The translations under genes and the position numbers were made by a program. Of a stretch of DNA of 64,000 nucleotides, positions 1 to 8,631 are shown piece after piece. Each line of letters begins with the position of its first letter. Positions within the stretch are counted from its first letter, which is position 1. Source of the DNA: Methyloversatilis thermotolerans. Its GTDB lineage: Bacteria > Pseudomonadota > Gammaproteobacteria > Burkholderiales > Rhodocyclaceae. The stretch is from contig NZ_KB889967.1 in assembly GCF_000372885.1 (NCBI RefSeq), positions 1,429,215 through 1,493,214 on the forward strand, written 5' to 3'. Below the pieces are notes generated by a model. The model searched no databases and was not told where the DNA came from. It saw only the letters and a program-made list of their open reading frames with translations.

Positions 1-1444
1 GGGCTGCGAACAGGTGCGTGAGGCACGCGCACTGTTCGAGGCCGCCCACATTCCCAGCTTCCGCTCGCCGGAGCCTTCGGTCGAACTGTTCCATCACATC
101 GCCTCCTACTACCGCAACCAGCAGTTGCTGCGCCAGGCGCCGGCATCGCTGGCGCAGGACCTGGATCCGCCCTCGGTCGAATCGGCACGCCTGGTGATCG
201 AAACCGCGCTGTCGGAACGCCGCACCACGCTGACCGAAATGGAATCCAAGGCGCTGCTGGCGGCCTTCCGCATTCCGATCGCGCAGACCGTGGTCGCGCG
301 CAGCGCGACCGAAGCCATGGTGTATGCGGAAGAGATGGGGCTGCCGGTGGCGATGAAGATCGACTCGCCGGACATTTCCCACAAGAGCGATGTGGGCGGC
401 GTGCGCCTGCATGTGGACAATCTGCGCTCGGTGCGCGACTGCTGGCAGGAACTGATGAGCGAAGTCGGTCGCCGCAGGCCGGAAGCCAAGCTGCGCGGCG
501 TATCGATCGAGCCCATGGTGATCAAGCGCAACGCGCGCGAACTGTTCGTCGGCGTGGTCAATGACGAGGTGTTCGGGCCGGTCATCAGTTTCGGTTACGG
601 CGGCACGCGCATCGAGGTGCTGGGCGACCGCGCGGTCACCTTGCCGCCGATCAATGTCGAACTGGCGCGCGACGCGATACAGCGCACGCGCGCCGCCGCC
701 ATGCTGGGCGAGTTCCGCGGCATGCCGCCGATAGATATGGATGCGCTGGAGCGGGTGCTCATCCGCGTATCGGAAATGGTGTGCGAGCTGCCATGGATAC
801 GCGAGATGGACATCAACCCGCTGCTGGTCGACGAGGACGGCTGCGTGGCGGTGGATGCGCGCATCACGCTGGCCGACGTGCAGCCGACCGCCACGCCGTA
901 TTCGCACATGGCCATCCACCCCTACCCGGCGCGGCTGGAGCACGTGGTGACCTTGCCCAATGGCACGCGCGCGCTGATCCGGCCGATACGCCCGGAGGAC
1001 GCCGATCGCGAGGCGCGTTTCGTGCGCGAGCTGTCGCCGGAAACCCGTTACCTGCGCTTCATGAGCACGATCAAGGAACTGCCGCCGCAACTGCTGGCCC
1101 GGCTCACGCAGATCGACTATGACCGCGAAATGGCGCTGGTGGCGATTGCCGACGACGATGCGGAACAGCTCGGCGTCTGTCGCTATGTGGTCAATCCCGA
1201 TGGCGAAAGCTGCGAATTCGCCATCGTCATCGCCGATGCCTGGCAGCGCCAGGGACTGGCCCGCATCATGATGAACCTGCTGATCGAAACCGCGCGCGAG
1301 CGCGGTCTGCGCGTCATGGAAGGCGTGTTCCTCGCGAACAACGAGCGCATGCTGCGCTTCGTGCAAAGCCTGGGCTTCCATATCAGCCGCGACCCCGAGG
1401 ACAGTTCGCTGGTCAATGGCGAACTGCTGCTGCGCAGCGCATGA
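1..1444 (+). CDS. ADP-forming acyl-CoA synthetase / GNAT fusion (protein lysine acetyltransferase type), 3' part
   Basis: The reading frame is already open at base 2, so the gene starts outside the window and about 480 C-terminal residues are visible. The first part has an ATP-grasp domain as in the beta part of ADP-forming acetyl-CoA synthetases (ALPVAMKIDSPDISHKSD-like segment near base 350). The last 165 residues or so form a GNAT domain with the acetyl-CoA loop QRQGLARIMM. This architecture is that of Pat/YfiQ (PatZ) enzymes, which acetylate lysines of metabolic enzymes such as acetyl-CoA synthetase. The stop overlaps the tag start (ATGA), suggesting translational coupling. The family is clear; the target protein is not inferable from sequence. 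Confidence 0.88.
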   Translation, partial: GCEQVREARALFEAAHIPSFRSPEPSVELFHHIASYYRNQQLLRQAPASLAQDLDPPSVESARLVIETALSERRTTLTEMESKALLAAFRIPIAQTVVARSATEAMVYAEEMGLPVAMKIDSPDISHKSDVGGVRLHVDNLRSVRDCWQELMSEVGRRRPEAKLRGVSIEPMVIKRNARELFVGVVNDEVFGPVISFGYGGTRIEVLGDRAVTLPPINVELARDAIQRTRAAAMLGEFRGMPPIDMDALERVLIRVSEMVCELPWIREMDINPLLVDEDGCVAVDARITLADVQPTATPYSHMAIHPYPARLEHVVTLPNGTRALIRPIRPEDADREARFVRELSPETRYLRFMSTIKELPPQLLARLTQIDYDREMALVAIADDDAEQLGVCRYVVNPDGESCEFAIVIADAWQRQGLARIMMNLLIETARERGLRVMEGVFLANNERMLRFVQSLGFHISRDPEDSSLVNGELLLRSA

Positions 1445-2022
1445 GCGGGCCGATGCGCTGCGGCTGGTGCGGCACCGATCCGCTCTACGTGAGTTATCAC
1501 GACGAGGAGTGGGGTGTGCCGGTGCGCGACGAACAGGCGCTGTTCGAGCGCCTCATCCTCGAGGGTGCGCAAGCCGGCCTGGCGTGGATCACCATACTGC
1601 GCAAGCGTGAGGGCTATCGGCGAGCCTTCGACGGTTTCGACCCGCAGCGCATCGCGCGCTATGACGATTCCGATCGCGCGCGGCTGCTGGGCGATGCCGG
1701 CATCGTGCGCAACCGGCTCAAGATCGACGCCGCCATCGGCAACGCGCGCGCACTGCTGGCGCTGCATGAACGCGGCCAGTCGCTGTCCTCGCTGGTGTGG
1801 GACCGGGTGGATGGCCAGCCGATGGTGAATCACTGGCGCTCGCTGGCCGACTGCCCTGCGCGCACCGACCTGTCGGACCAGTTGTCCCGGGATCTGGGCA
1901 AACTTGGCTTCCGCTTCGTCGGCAGCACCATACTGTATGCATGGATGCAGTCGGTCGGCATCGTGAACGACCACCTGGTCGACTGTTTCCGGCATCGCGA
2001 GCTGATACGGCCGGTGGGCTGA
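1441..2022 (+). CDS. tag: DNA-3-methyladenine glycosylase I
   Basis: 193 residues, the usual length for Tag, a base-excision repair enzyme that removes 3-methyladenine from alkylated DNA. The N-terminus carries the family signature (RCGWC, YHDEEWGVP, LEGAQAGLAWITIL). The zinc ligands known from E. coli Tag match here as Cys7, His20, His178 and Cys182, the last two in VNDHLVDC, and the active-site Glu sits in LEGAQAGL. Its ATG overlaps the stop of the preceding gene. It lies directly upstream of a repair-type helicase, so the two may be co-transcribed as a small DNA-damage unit; that grouping is inference. Confidence 0.96.
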   Translation: MSGPMRCGWCGTDPLYVSYHDEEWGVPVRDEQALFERLILEGAQAGLAWITILRKREGYRRAFDGFDPQRIARYDDSDRARLLGDAGIVRNRLKIDAAIGNARALLALHERGQSLSSLVWDRVDGQPMVNHWRSLADCPARTDLSDQLSRDLGKLGFRFVGSTILYAWMQSVGIVNDHLVDCFRHRELIRPVG

Positions 2023-2144
2023 GCGAGCGCGCCCCCTGCGGTGGACGTCGCACGCGGCGGGTTGAACGCGCGGCGCGTCACACGCTCTCAGTCGTCGACC
2101 TCGCCCGCGATGTTTGCGCGCGACGCTTGCCCGACTACGCCGAC

Positions 2145-4805
2145 ATGACCGCACCGCCGTCCGACGATACGCCCCTCGATACCGATCAGCCGCGCGAACC
2201 CTCGCCCGCCGAGTTGCGTCGCATGGTCGCCGGCTCGACGCTGGCCCGGCAATTGCGCGCAGCGCGTGCGCGTCCGTCCGGTCCCGCCACGGCACGCCGG
2301 ACGCCCGGCCGCCGCCGTGCATCGGGCGATCTGCCCGATGCCGACGAACTGCAAGCGCGCGTCGCGGCGCTCTATGCCTCGCGCGGCTGGCGCGTGTTCG
2401 ATTTCCAGCGCACCGTATGGGACGCGCTGGCGGCCGGACGCTCCGGTCTGCTGCATGCGGGCACCGGCTCGGGCAAGACACTCGCGGTATGGATCGGCGC
2501 CCTGCTGCGCTGCGCCGCGTCGGACACCGGCGGCGGCACACTGCGCGTGCTGTGGATCACGCCGATGCGGGCCCTCGCCGCCGACACCGCGCTCACCTTG
2601 CAACAATCGGCCAACGGGCTCGCACTGGACTGGGAGGTCGGGCTGCGCACCGGCGACACCGGCAGTGCGGAGCGGGCACGGCAGGCGCGCGCACTGCCGC
2701 AGGCCCTGGTCACCACGCCGGAAAGCCTGTCGTTGCTGCTGTCGCACGCCGGCAGCCGCGAACAGCTGTCCGGTCTGTGCGCCGTGGTCGTTGATGAATG
2801 GCATGAACTGATTGCCAACAAGCGCGGCGTTCAGGTTCAGCTCGCGCTGGCCCGTCTGCGCGGCTGGCAGCCCGGGCTGCCGGTCTGGGGCCTGTCGGCG
2901 ACGCTGGGCAATCCGGACCACGCGATGCAGGTGCTGTGCGGCGAAGGCGGCCAGCGCGTCGCCGGCGACATGGAACGCCCGGTGCGCCTGGACAGCCTGA
3001 TTCCGGAACGGGTGGACCGCTTCCCCTGGGCCGGACATCTGGGTGTGCAACTGGTCGATGCCGTGGTGGCCGAACTGGAATCCAGCGGCTCGACCTTGTT
3101 GTTCACCAATACGCGTTCGCAGGCCGAGCTGTGGTACCAGGCCTTGCTGCAGGCGCGACCGGACTGGGCCGGCCTCATCGCGCTGCACCACGGTTCGCTG
3201 GCGAGCGAGGTGCGGCAGTGGGTGGAGGCCGGCCTGAAGGACGGTCGGCTGCGCGCCGTGGTATGCACCTCGAGCCTGGATCTCGGTGTGGACTTCCTGC
3301 CGGTGGACCGCGTGCTGCAGCTCGGCTCACCCAAGGGCGTGGCGCGACTGATGCAGCGCGCCGGACGCGCCGGCCACGCGCCCGGGCGCACGCCGCACGC
3401 CACCTGCGTGCCGGGCCACGGACTGGAATTGATCGATGCCGCGGCGGCGCGGCGAGCGGTACAGGCCGGTCGCATCGAGCCGCGCACCGCCCCGGAGGCG
3501 CCGCTCGACGTTTTGACCCAGCATCTGGTGACACTGGCGCTGGCGGGCGGTTTCGACGCCGACGCGCTGCGCGCCGAAGTCATGCGTTGCTGGAGCTACC
3601 GACAGCTCGACGACGCCACCTGGAACTGGGCACTTGATTTCGTTACGCGCGGTGGAGCCGCTCTGCAGGCCTATCCCGATTACCACAAGGTGGAACACGA
3701 CGCGGACGGCCTGTACCGGGTGCCGCGGCGCGACATCGCCCGCCGCCACCGTATGCAGATCGGCACCATCACCGCCGATTCGGCGGTGGACGTGCGTTGG
3801 GCGCGCGGCGGACGCCAGGGAAGCGGCGCCGCACTTGCCGGAAGCCGGCTCGGCCAGGTCGAGGAATCCTTCATCGGCCGGCTCAGACCGGGCGACTGCT
3901 TCCTGTTCGCCGGACGCGTGCTGGAACTGGTGGCGGTACGCGACATGCAGGCGCTGGTGCGTACCGGTAACCCGGCGCGCGGCACGGTGCCGCGCTGGGC
4001 CGGCGGCCGCATGCCGCTGTCCAGCGAACTGGCGCGCGAAATCCGTCACCTGGTCGGGCTGGCGGCGCGCGGCGAGCATCCCGAGCCGGAAATGCGCGCC
4101 TTGCGGCCGCTGCTCGAAGTGCAGGCACGCTGGTCCGCGCTGCCGCAGGAACACGAGCTGCTGATCGAGTGCATGCAGTCGCGCGAGGGCCATCACGCCT
4201 TCATCTATCCATTCGCCGGCCGACCGGTACACGCCGGCCTGGCGGCACTGTTCGCGGGGCGCATCGCGCGCCACCGGCCGATCACCTTCTCGCTGTCGTT
4301 CAATGACTACGGCCTGGAGCTGCTGTCCGCGCAGGCGGTGGACTGGGCCGCGGAAATCGACGCCGGCCTGCTGTCGGGCGACGGGCTGGAAGAGGACATC
4401 GAACACTGCCTGAATGCCGCCCAGCTCGCGCGGCGGCGCTTTCGCGAAATCGCCCGCGTCGCCGGCCTCACCTTCCAGGGCTATCCCGGTCAGGGCAAGT
4501 CGGCGCGCCAACTGCAGGTGAGCAGCGAATTGCTGTTCGACGTGTTCAGCCGCCACGATCCGCACAACCTGCTGCTGCGCCAGGCGCGCGGCGAAGCCCT
4601 GCGGGAGGAGCTGGACGCGGCACGCATCGGCGACACGCTGGCCGCGATGCGCGTCGCGCACAGGCGCCTGAGCCGCCCGCCGGCCACGACGCCATTCGCC
4701 TTTCCGCTGCTGGTGGCACGGCTGCGCGAACGGCTGTCGAGCGAGCAACTGTCCGAGCGCGTCGCCCGCATGGTGGCCAGCCTGGAACAGGCGCTCGCCG
4801 GCTGA
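2145..4805 (+). CDS. ligase-associated DEXH-box helicase (Lhr-like)
   Basis: 886 residues, superfamily 2 helicase of the Lhr core type. Walker A (GTGSGKT) is near residues 105-112, motif II reads DEWH at 217-220, motif III is LSATLG, and motif VI is MQRAGRAGH. The DEWHEL form of motif II and the long C-terminal Lhr domain are typical of the ligase-associated DNA damage response DEXH helicase subfamily, usually encoded with an ATP-dependent DNA ligase, an exonuclease and a phosphoesterase. None of those partners is adjacent; the next gene is a convergent regulator. I chose the ATG at 2145; the frame is open further upstream but overlaps tag. The first 65 residues are a basic, low-complexity extension. 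Confidence 0.9.
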   Translation: MTAPPSDDTPLDTDQPREPSPAELRRMVAGSTLARQLRAARARPSGPATARRTPGRRRASGDLPDADELQARVAALYASRGWRVFDFQRTVWDALAAGRSGLLHAGTGSGKTLAVWIGALLRCAASDTGGGTLRVLWITPMRALAADTALTLQQSANGLALDWEVGLRTGDTGSAERARQARALPQALVTTPESLSLLLSHAGSREQLSGLCAVVVDEWHELIANKRGVQVQLALARLRGWQPGLPVWGLSATLGNPDHAMQVLCGEGGQRVAGDMERPVRLDSLIPERVDRFPWAGHLGVQLVDAVVAELESSGSTLLFTNTRSQAELWYQALLQARPDWAGLIALHHGSLASEVRQWVEAGLKDGRLRAVVCTSSLDLGVDFLPVDRVLQLGSPKGVARLMQRAGRAGHAPGRTPHATCVPGHGLELIDAAAARRAVQAGRIEPRTAPEAPLDVLTQHLVTLALAGGFDADALRAEVMRCWSYRQLDDATWNWALDFVTRGGAALQAYPDYHKVEHDADGLYRVPRRDIARRHRMQIGTITADSAVDVRWARGGRQGSGAALAGSRLGQVEESFIGRLRPGDCFLFAGRVLELVAVRDMQALVRTGNPARGTVPRWAGGRMPLSSELAREIRHLVGLAARGEHPEPEMRALRPLLEVQARWSALPQEHELLIECMQSREGHHAFIYPFAGRPVHAGLAALFAGRIARHRPITFSLSFNDYGLELLSAQAVDWAAEIDAGLLSGDGLEEDIEHCLNAAQLARRRFREIARVAGLTFQGYPGQGKSARQLQVSSELLFDVFSRHDPHNLLLRQARGEALREELDAARIGDTLAAMRVAHRRLSRPPATTPFAFPLLVARLRERLSSEQLSERVARMVASLEQALAG

Positions 4806-4972
4806 GCCGGCGCAGCGAGAATTTCACGCATCGCGCGCATCCCCGCATCGCCTTCGCATGTCGCGCGTGAAACGCTCGCGCGGAAGGCGTCCGCGCGCAA
4901 CCCGCACACGGCCTTGACTGGCAATGGGCGGAACCACGGGGAAGGCGCTCGCGACGCCTTGCGCCGCACGCC

Positions 4973-7015
4973 TCAACGCGCGCGTGCGCTGACCTCCCGC
5001 ACGCGTTCGACCTGATTGTCCAGGCCGAATTTCTTCAGCTTGAGATAGAGGGTGCTCTTCGCGATGCCGAGCGAACGCGCGGCCAGCGCCATATTGCCGT
5101 GGCTGCCATCGATCGCGCTCTGGATCGCCTCCAGCTCGGCCTGCTCAAGGCGACGGCTCTCGCGATGATCGCCGGCGAAGCCCGGCGCACGATCGACGGT
5201 CGGCGTCACATCCAGCGCCGGCCCGCGCGGACTTCCCTGCGCCATGAGCGAGCGCGGCCGCTCGCCGGTCAGCAGCATGGATTCGAGCACATTGCGCAAC
5301 TCCCTGACATTGCCCGGCCACGAATACGATGCCAGCTCGCCCAGTTCCAGTGCGCTCAAGTGCGGCACCGGCACGCCATGTTGGGCGGCCAGCTTTTCCA
5401 TCAGCGCGCGCGCGAGGACGGGAATGTCGCCGAGGCGCTCGCGCAGCGGCGGAATACGCACACTGGTCACCGCCACCCGGTAATAGAGGTCCATGCGGAA
5501 GCGCCCTTCGGTCACTTCCTGGCGCAGGTCGCGGTTGGTGGCACAGATCAGGCGGAATTTCACCTTGCGCGGCACGTTCTCGCCGAGCCGGTAGATTTCG
5601 CCCTCTTCCAGCACGCGCAGAAGATGAGGCTGCATGTCCAGCGGCATCTCTCCCAGTTCGTCGAGGAACAGCGTACCGCCATTGGCCGCCTCGATCTTGC
5701 CGGTCATGCCACCGCGGCGTGCACCGGTGAACGACCCTTCGGCATAGCCGAACAGTTCGGTGGCCAGCAGTTCGCGCGACAGTCCGCCGCAATTCACCGC
5801 CACGAAAGGCGCCGTCCTGGCGCTGCCGCAGTCGTGGATGCCACGCGCGAACACCTCCTTGCCGACGCCGGTCTCGCCCAGCAGCAGCACCGGCACGTTC
5901 GAGCGTGCCAGATGACGCGCGCGTTCAACCGCTTCCAGCAGCACCGGGTCCTTGCCGACCACACAGTCCAGCTTGCCGGGCTCATGGGCGGCCGCGCCCG
6001 GACCGACCGGCTGCGGTACGCCCGGAATGGCGCGCGGCCGGAAGATCGGGATGGTGAGCAAGGTGCCGATGCGCTGGCCGTTGTCGAATACGGGCTCCAG
6101 CCATTCCGGCCTGATCCAGCCCTGCAGACCCGCGGGAAGACCATCATCGGTGGCATGCCCCAGCGTGAGCGAGGCAATGTCCATGCGACGCGAACCGATG
6201 CGCCCTTCGGCAAGCTGGTTCAATGCCTGCTCGGCACGCTCGTTGGCCTTGACCGGATTGCCGCGCCGGTCGAACACGATGACGCCATCCGAACTGGAAT
6301 GCGTGAGCCGGTGCATGCAGCGTTCGAGCAGCCTGAAGCGTATGCCCATTTCGTGCTTGGCCAGCCGGCCCTCGATCTTGCTGGCGGTGGCCACGACCAG
6401 CGCCAGGCTGTGCTTGTTGTAGGTCTGCTGCAGACCGGACACATCGATCGCGCCGAGCACGCTGTTGTCGTACGGATCGAGAATGACGGTGGACGAACAG
6501 GTCCAGCGCTTGATGCCGGCACAGTAATGCTCGGCCGAATGGATCTGCACCGGGTGGCGCACCGCGAGCGCGGTGCCGATGGCGTTGGTGCCGCACGCGG
6601 TTTCACTCCAGCTCGCGCCAGGCATCATGTTCATGATGCCCGCTTCGTTGCGTGTGGCCGGATCGCCCTCCAGACTGAGTATGGTGCCGCTGTGGTCGGT
6701 GAGCACCATGATGGTCCCGGTCTCGGCCAGGAAATCGCGCGCCATCGCCATGACCGGGGTACTCGCGGTGAGCAGGTCGCCATGCTTCTGGTGCAGCGAA
6801 TAGAGCGAATTCTCGCTCAGTGGAGGGGGAGCCTGATCGCGACCGGGATCGACATGGGCGTTCAGGCAGCGCCGCCAGGAATCGTCGATCAGGCGTCTCA
6901 GCGCGTCGGAACTGCATTCCTCTCCACTGAGCAGACGCTCCCAGTGACGCATCACGTCGCTGTCGCGTTCCGGTCGCGAAAACATCTGGCTTTGATCTTC
7001 GTCCGTCAGTTCCAT
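4973..7015 (-). CDS. sigma-54-dependent activator, AcoR/AcxR type
   Basis: 680 residues. The N-terminal half is a GAF-type sensor with the WSETACGTNAIGTALA signature seen in AcoR-like activators. Next is a sigma-54 AAA+ domain with Walker A GETGVGK (about 380-386), the sigma-54 contact loop as GSFTGA (about 427-432; GAFTGA is usual) and Walker B LFLDE. A Fis-type helix-turn-helix lies at the C-terminus (about 635-675). The ATG at 7015 is preceded by AGGAGG with a 5-base spacer, so I prefer it to the longer frame. The family activates acetoin or acetone genes; Xanthobacter acxR neighbours acxABC. Three sigma-54 promoters in this locus support control of the acetone genes by this protein, as inference. 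Confidence 0.9.
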   Translation of the reverse strand: MELTDEDQSQMFSRPERDSDVMRHWERLLSGEECSSDALRRLIDDSWRRCLNAHVDPGRDQAPPPLSENSLYSLHQKHGDLLTASTPVMAMARDFLAETGTIMVLTDHSGTILSLEGDPATRNEAGIMNMMPGASWSETACGTNAIGTALAVRHPVQIHSAEHYCAGIKRWTCSSTVILDPYDNSVLGAIDVSGLQQTYNKHSLALVVATASKIEGRLAKHEMGIRFRLLERCMHRLTHSSSDGVIVFDRRGNPVKANERAEQALNQLAEGRIGSRRMDIASLTLGHATDDGLPAGLQGWIRPEWLEPVFDNGQRIGTLLTIPIFRPRAIPGVPQPVGPGAAAHEPGKLDCVVGKDPVLLEAVERARHLARSNVPVLLLGETGVGKEVFARGIHDCGSARTAPFVAVNCGGLSRELLATELFGYAEGSFTGARRGGMTGKIEAANGGTLFLDELGEMPLDMQPHLLRVLEEGEIYRLGENVPRKVKFRLICATNRDLRQEVTEGRFRMDLYYRVAVTSVRIPPLRERLGDIPVLARALMEKLAAQHGVPVPHLSALELGELASYSWPGNVRELRNVLESMLLTGERPRSLMAQGSPRGPALDVTPTVDRAPGFAGDHRESRRLEQAELEAIQSAIDGSHGNMALAARSLGIAKSTLYLKLKKFGLDNQVERVREVSARAR

Positions 7016-7230
7016 GGCCACCTCCTGTTTGTGGTTGGAGGTCGACGGCACGTGTCCCGGCAACGATGCGCCGGGCCGGAACCCTCTCCTCCTGTTCCGA
7101 CGTAGCGACGCGCTTCGAGGCGCATTGTCTCGCCGGATCTTGTGAAACCATGTGCGTGCCGGGTCGCTTTTTCCGCGCCGGCCCAGGTGTAACGTCCCGG
7201 CGCCAGGAGGGCCGGTCAGATCAGGTTAGC

Positions 7231-8436
7231 TCAATTCTCGTTCAACTCCAGTGCGATCGCGGTGGCTTCGCCGCCGCCTATGCACAGGCTGGCAATGCCC
7301 CGCCGCCCGCCGCCACGGCGCAGCGCGCCGATCAGTGTCACCAGCAGGCGGGCGCCGGTCGCGCCTATGGGGTGACCCAGCGCGCAGGCGCCCCCATGCA
7401 CATTCACCGTATCCGGATCCAGCCCCAGGTCCTTGATCGCGGCCAGTGTCACCACCGCGAACGCTTCGTTGATTTCGTACAGATCGACATCCGCCGGACA
7501 CCAGCCGGCGCGCGCGCGCACCTTGCGGATCGCGTCCGCCGGCGCCATCGGAAAGCGTGCCGGTGTGCCGGCATGTCCGGCCTGGGCGACCAGCGTAGCG
7601 AGAGGTTTCAGCCCGCGCGCGGCGGCGGTCGATGCGCGCATCAGCAGCAGTGCTGCCGCGCCATCGGAAATCGAACTGGAATTGGCGGCAGTCACCGTAC
7701 CGTCGCTGCGGAACACCGGCTTGAGCAGTGGAATCTTCTCCGGTTTCGCGGTACCCGGCTGTTCGTCGCGAGTCACTGTGACAGGCCCCGCACCGCGCGC
7801 GCCAGCCAGTTCGACCGGACAGGTTTCCCAGTCGAATGCCCCGCCCTCGGTCGCGGCAACGGCGCGATGGAGCGAACGCAGAGCCCACTCATCCTGATCG
7901 GTTCGCGAGAAGCCATACTCGTCGGCACAGCGCTCGGCAAACACGCCCATCAGCGATCCGCGCTCGCCATAGGCATCCTCCAGACCGTCGAGGAACATGT
8001 GGTCCATCACCCGGTCGTGGCCGAGGCGATAGCCGGTGCGCGCTCGCGCCAGCAGATAGGGCGCATTGCTCATGGATTCCATGCCCCCGGCCAGCACGAT
8101 GTCCGCGGAGCCCGCCTTGAGCGTATCGCGGGCCAGCATGACCGCCTGCATGCCGGAACCACACACCTTGCTCACCGTGGTGCACGCCGTGCTGTCGGGC
8201 AGTCCCCCGCCCAGCGCGGCCTGGCGCGCGGGCGCCTGACCGAGGCCCGCCGGCAGTACGCAGCCCATATAGACCTGATCGACGTCGGCCGTCGCGATAC
8301 CGGCCCGCTGCACGGCGGCATTGAGTGCGACGGCGCCGAGCTGTGGCGCGCTGGCCGGGGCAAGGCTGCCGAGAAAGCCGCCCAACGGGGTGCGGCAGGC
8401 CGAAACGACGACGATGGCTTCACTGTCCGGATTCAA
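7231..8436 (-). CDS. acetyl-CoA C-acetyltransferase (thiolase)
   Basis: 401 residues, a type II thiolase. The nucleophilic Cys is in KVCGSGMQ, the catalytic His in GHPIGATGARLL, and the second Cys in the C-terminal CIGGGEATA. It would split acetoacetyl-CoA with CoA into two acetyl-CoA, the last step of acetone breakdown. The best start is TTG at 8436, because AAGGAGG lies 5 bases before it; an adjacent GTG would be too close to that site and no ATG fits. A sigma-54 promoter lies about 60 bases upstream, so it has its own start of transcription although the ligase gene precedes it on the same strand. Confidence 0.92.
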   Translation of the reverse strand: MNPDSEAIVVVSACRTPLGGFLGSLAPASAPQLGAVALNAAVQRAGIATADVDQVYMGCVLPAGLGQAPARQAALGGGLPDSTACTTVSKVCGSGMQAVMLARDTLKAGSADIVLAGGMESMSNAPYLLARARTGYRLGHDRVMDHMFLDGLEDAYGERGSLMGVFAERCADEYGFSRTDQDEWALRSLHRAVAATEGGAFDWETCPVELAGARGAGPVTVTRDEQPGTAKPEKIPLLKPVFRSDGTVTAANSSSISDGAAALLLMRASTAAARGLKPLATLVAQAGHAGTPARFPMAPADAIRKVRARAGWCPADVDLYEINEAFAVVTLAAIKDLGLDPDTVNVHGGACALGHPIGATGARLLVTLIGALRRGGGRRGIASLCIGGGEATAIALELNEN

Positions 8437-8496
8437 CACGACCTCCTTTTGCCGGCACGGCAATGGCCCGGCCGGCACGTGGCAGACGCAGCTACG

Positions 8497-8512
8497 CGCA
8501 AGTTCCGCGCCA
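8497..8512 (-). promoter_or_regulatory. sigma-54 (-24/-12) promoter of the thiolase gene
   Basis: On the minus strand the sequence is TGGCGCGGAACTTGCG. It has the invariant GG and GC exactly 10 bases apart and matches TGGCACG-N4-TTGCW at all but two positions. The expected start of transcription is about 8486, giving a leader of roughly 50 bases before the TTG at 8436. The pairing with a sigma-54 activator gene immediately downstream supports the call. Confidence 0.75.
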
Positions 8513-8563
8513 CCCGTGCTTGATAGAAAAAATATTTCATTTCAATGACCTGCTCCGACAGAC

Positions 8564-8622
8564 GTCCGATTCAGATCGTCATGCGTCCGGAAAACGGACG
8601 CATGACCGTATGCATATCGGAC
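8564..8622. promoter_or_regulatory. nested inverted repeats, candidate enhancer site
   Basis: An inner repeat with perfect 9-base arms (8581-8589 ATGCGTCCG and 8595-8603) around a 5-base centre sits within an outer pair, GTCCGAT at 8564-8570 and ATCGGAC at 8616-8622, with nearly the same centre. It lies 50-110 bases upstream of the thiolase -24 element, a suitable place for a sigma-54 activator. The GTCCGGAAA core recurs upstream of acxA. The inner repeat is also about 30 bases past the ligase stop, so a role in transcript ending is an alternative; no T-run follows directly. Confidence 0.45.
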
Positions 8623-8631
8623 GGGTAGCGC

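Noticed and set aside
4806..4972. Inverted repeats between the helicase and the sigma-54 activator genes
   Set aside because: An 8-base pair (TTTCACGC/GCGTGAAA) and a 6-base hairpin occur, but without T-runs or relation to a known site.
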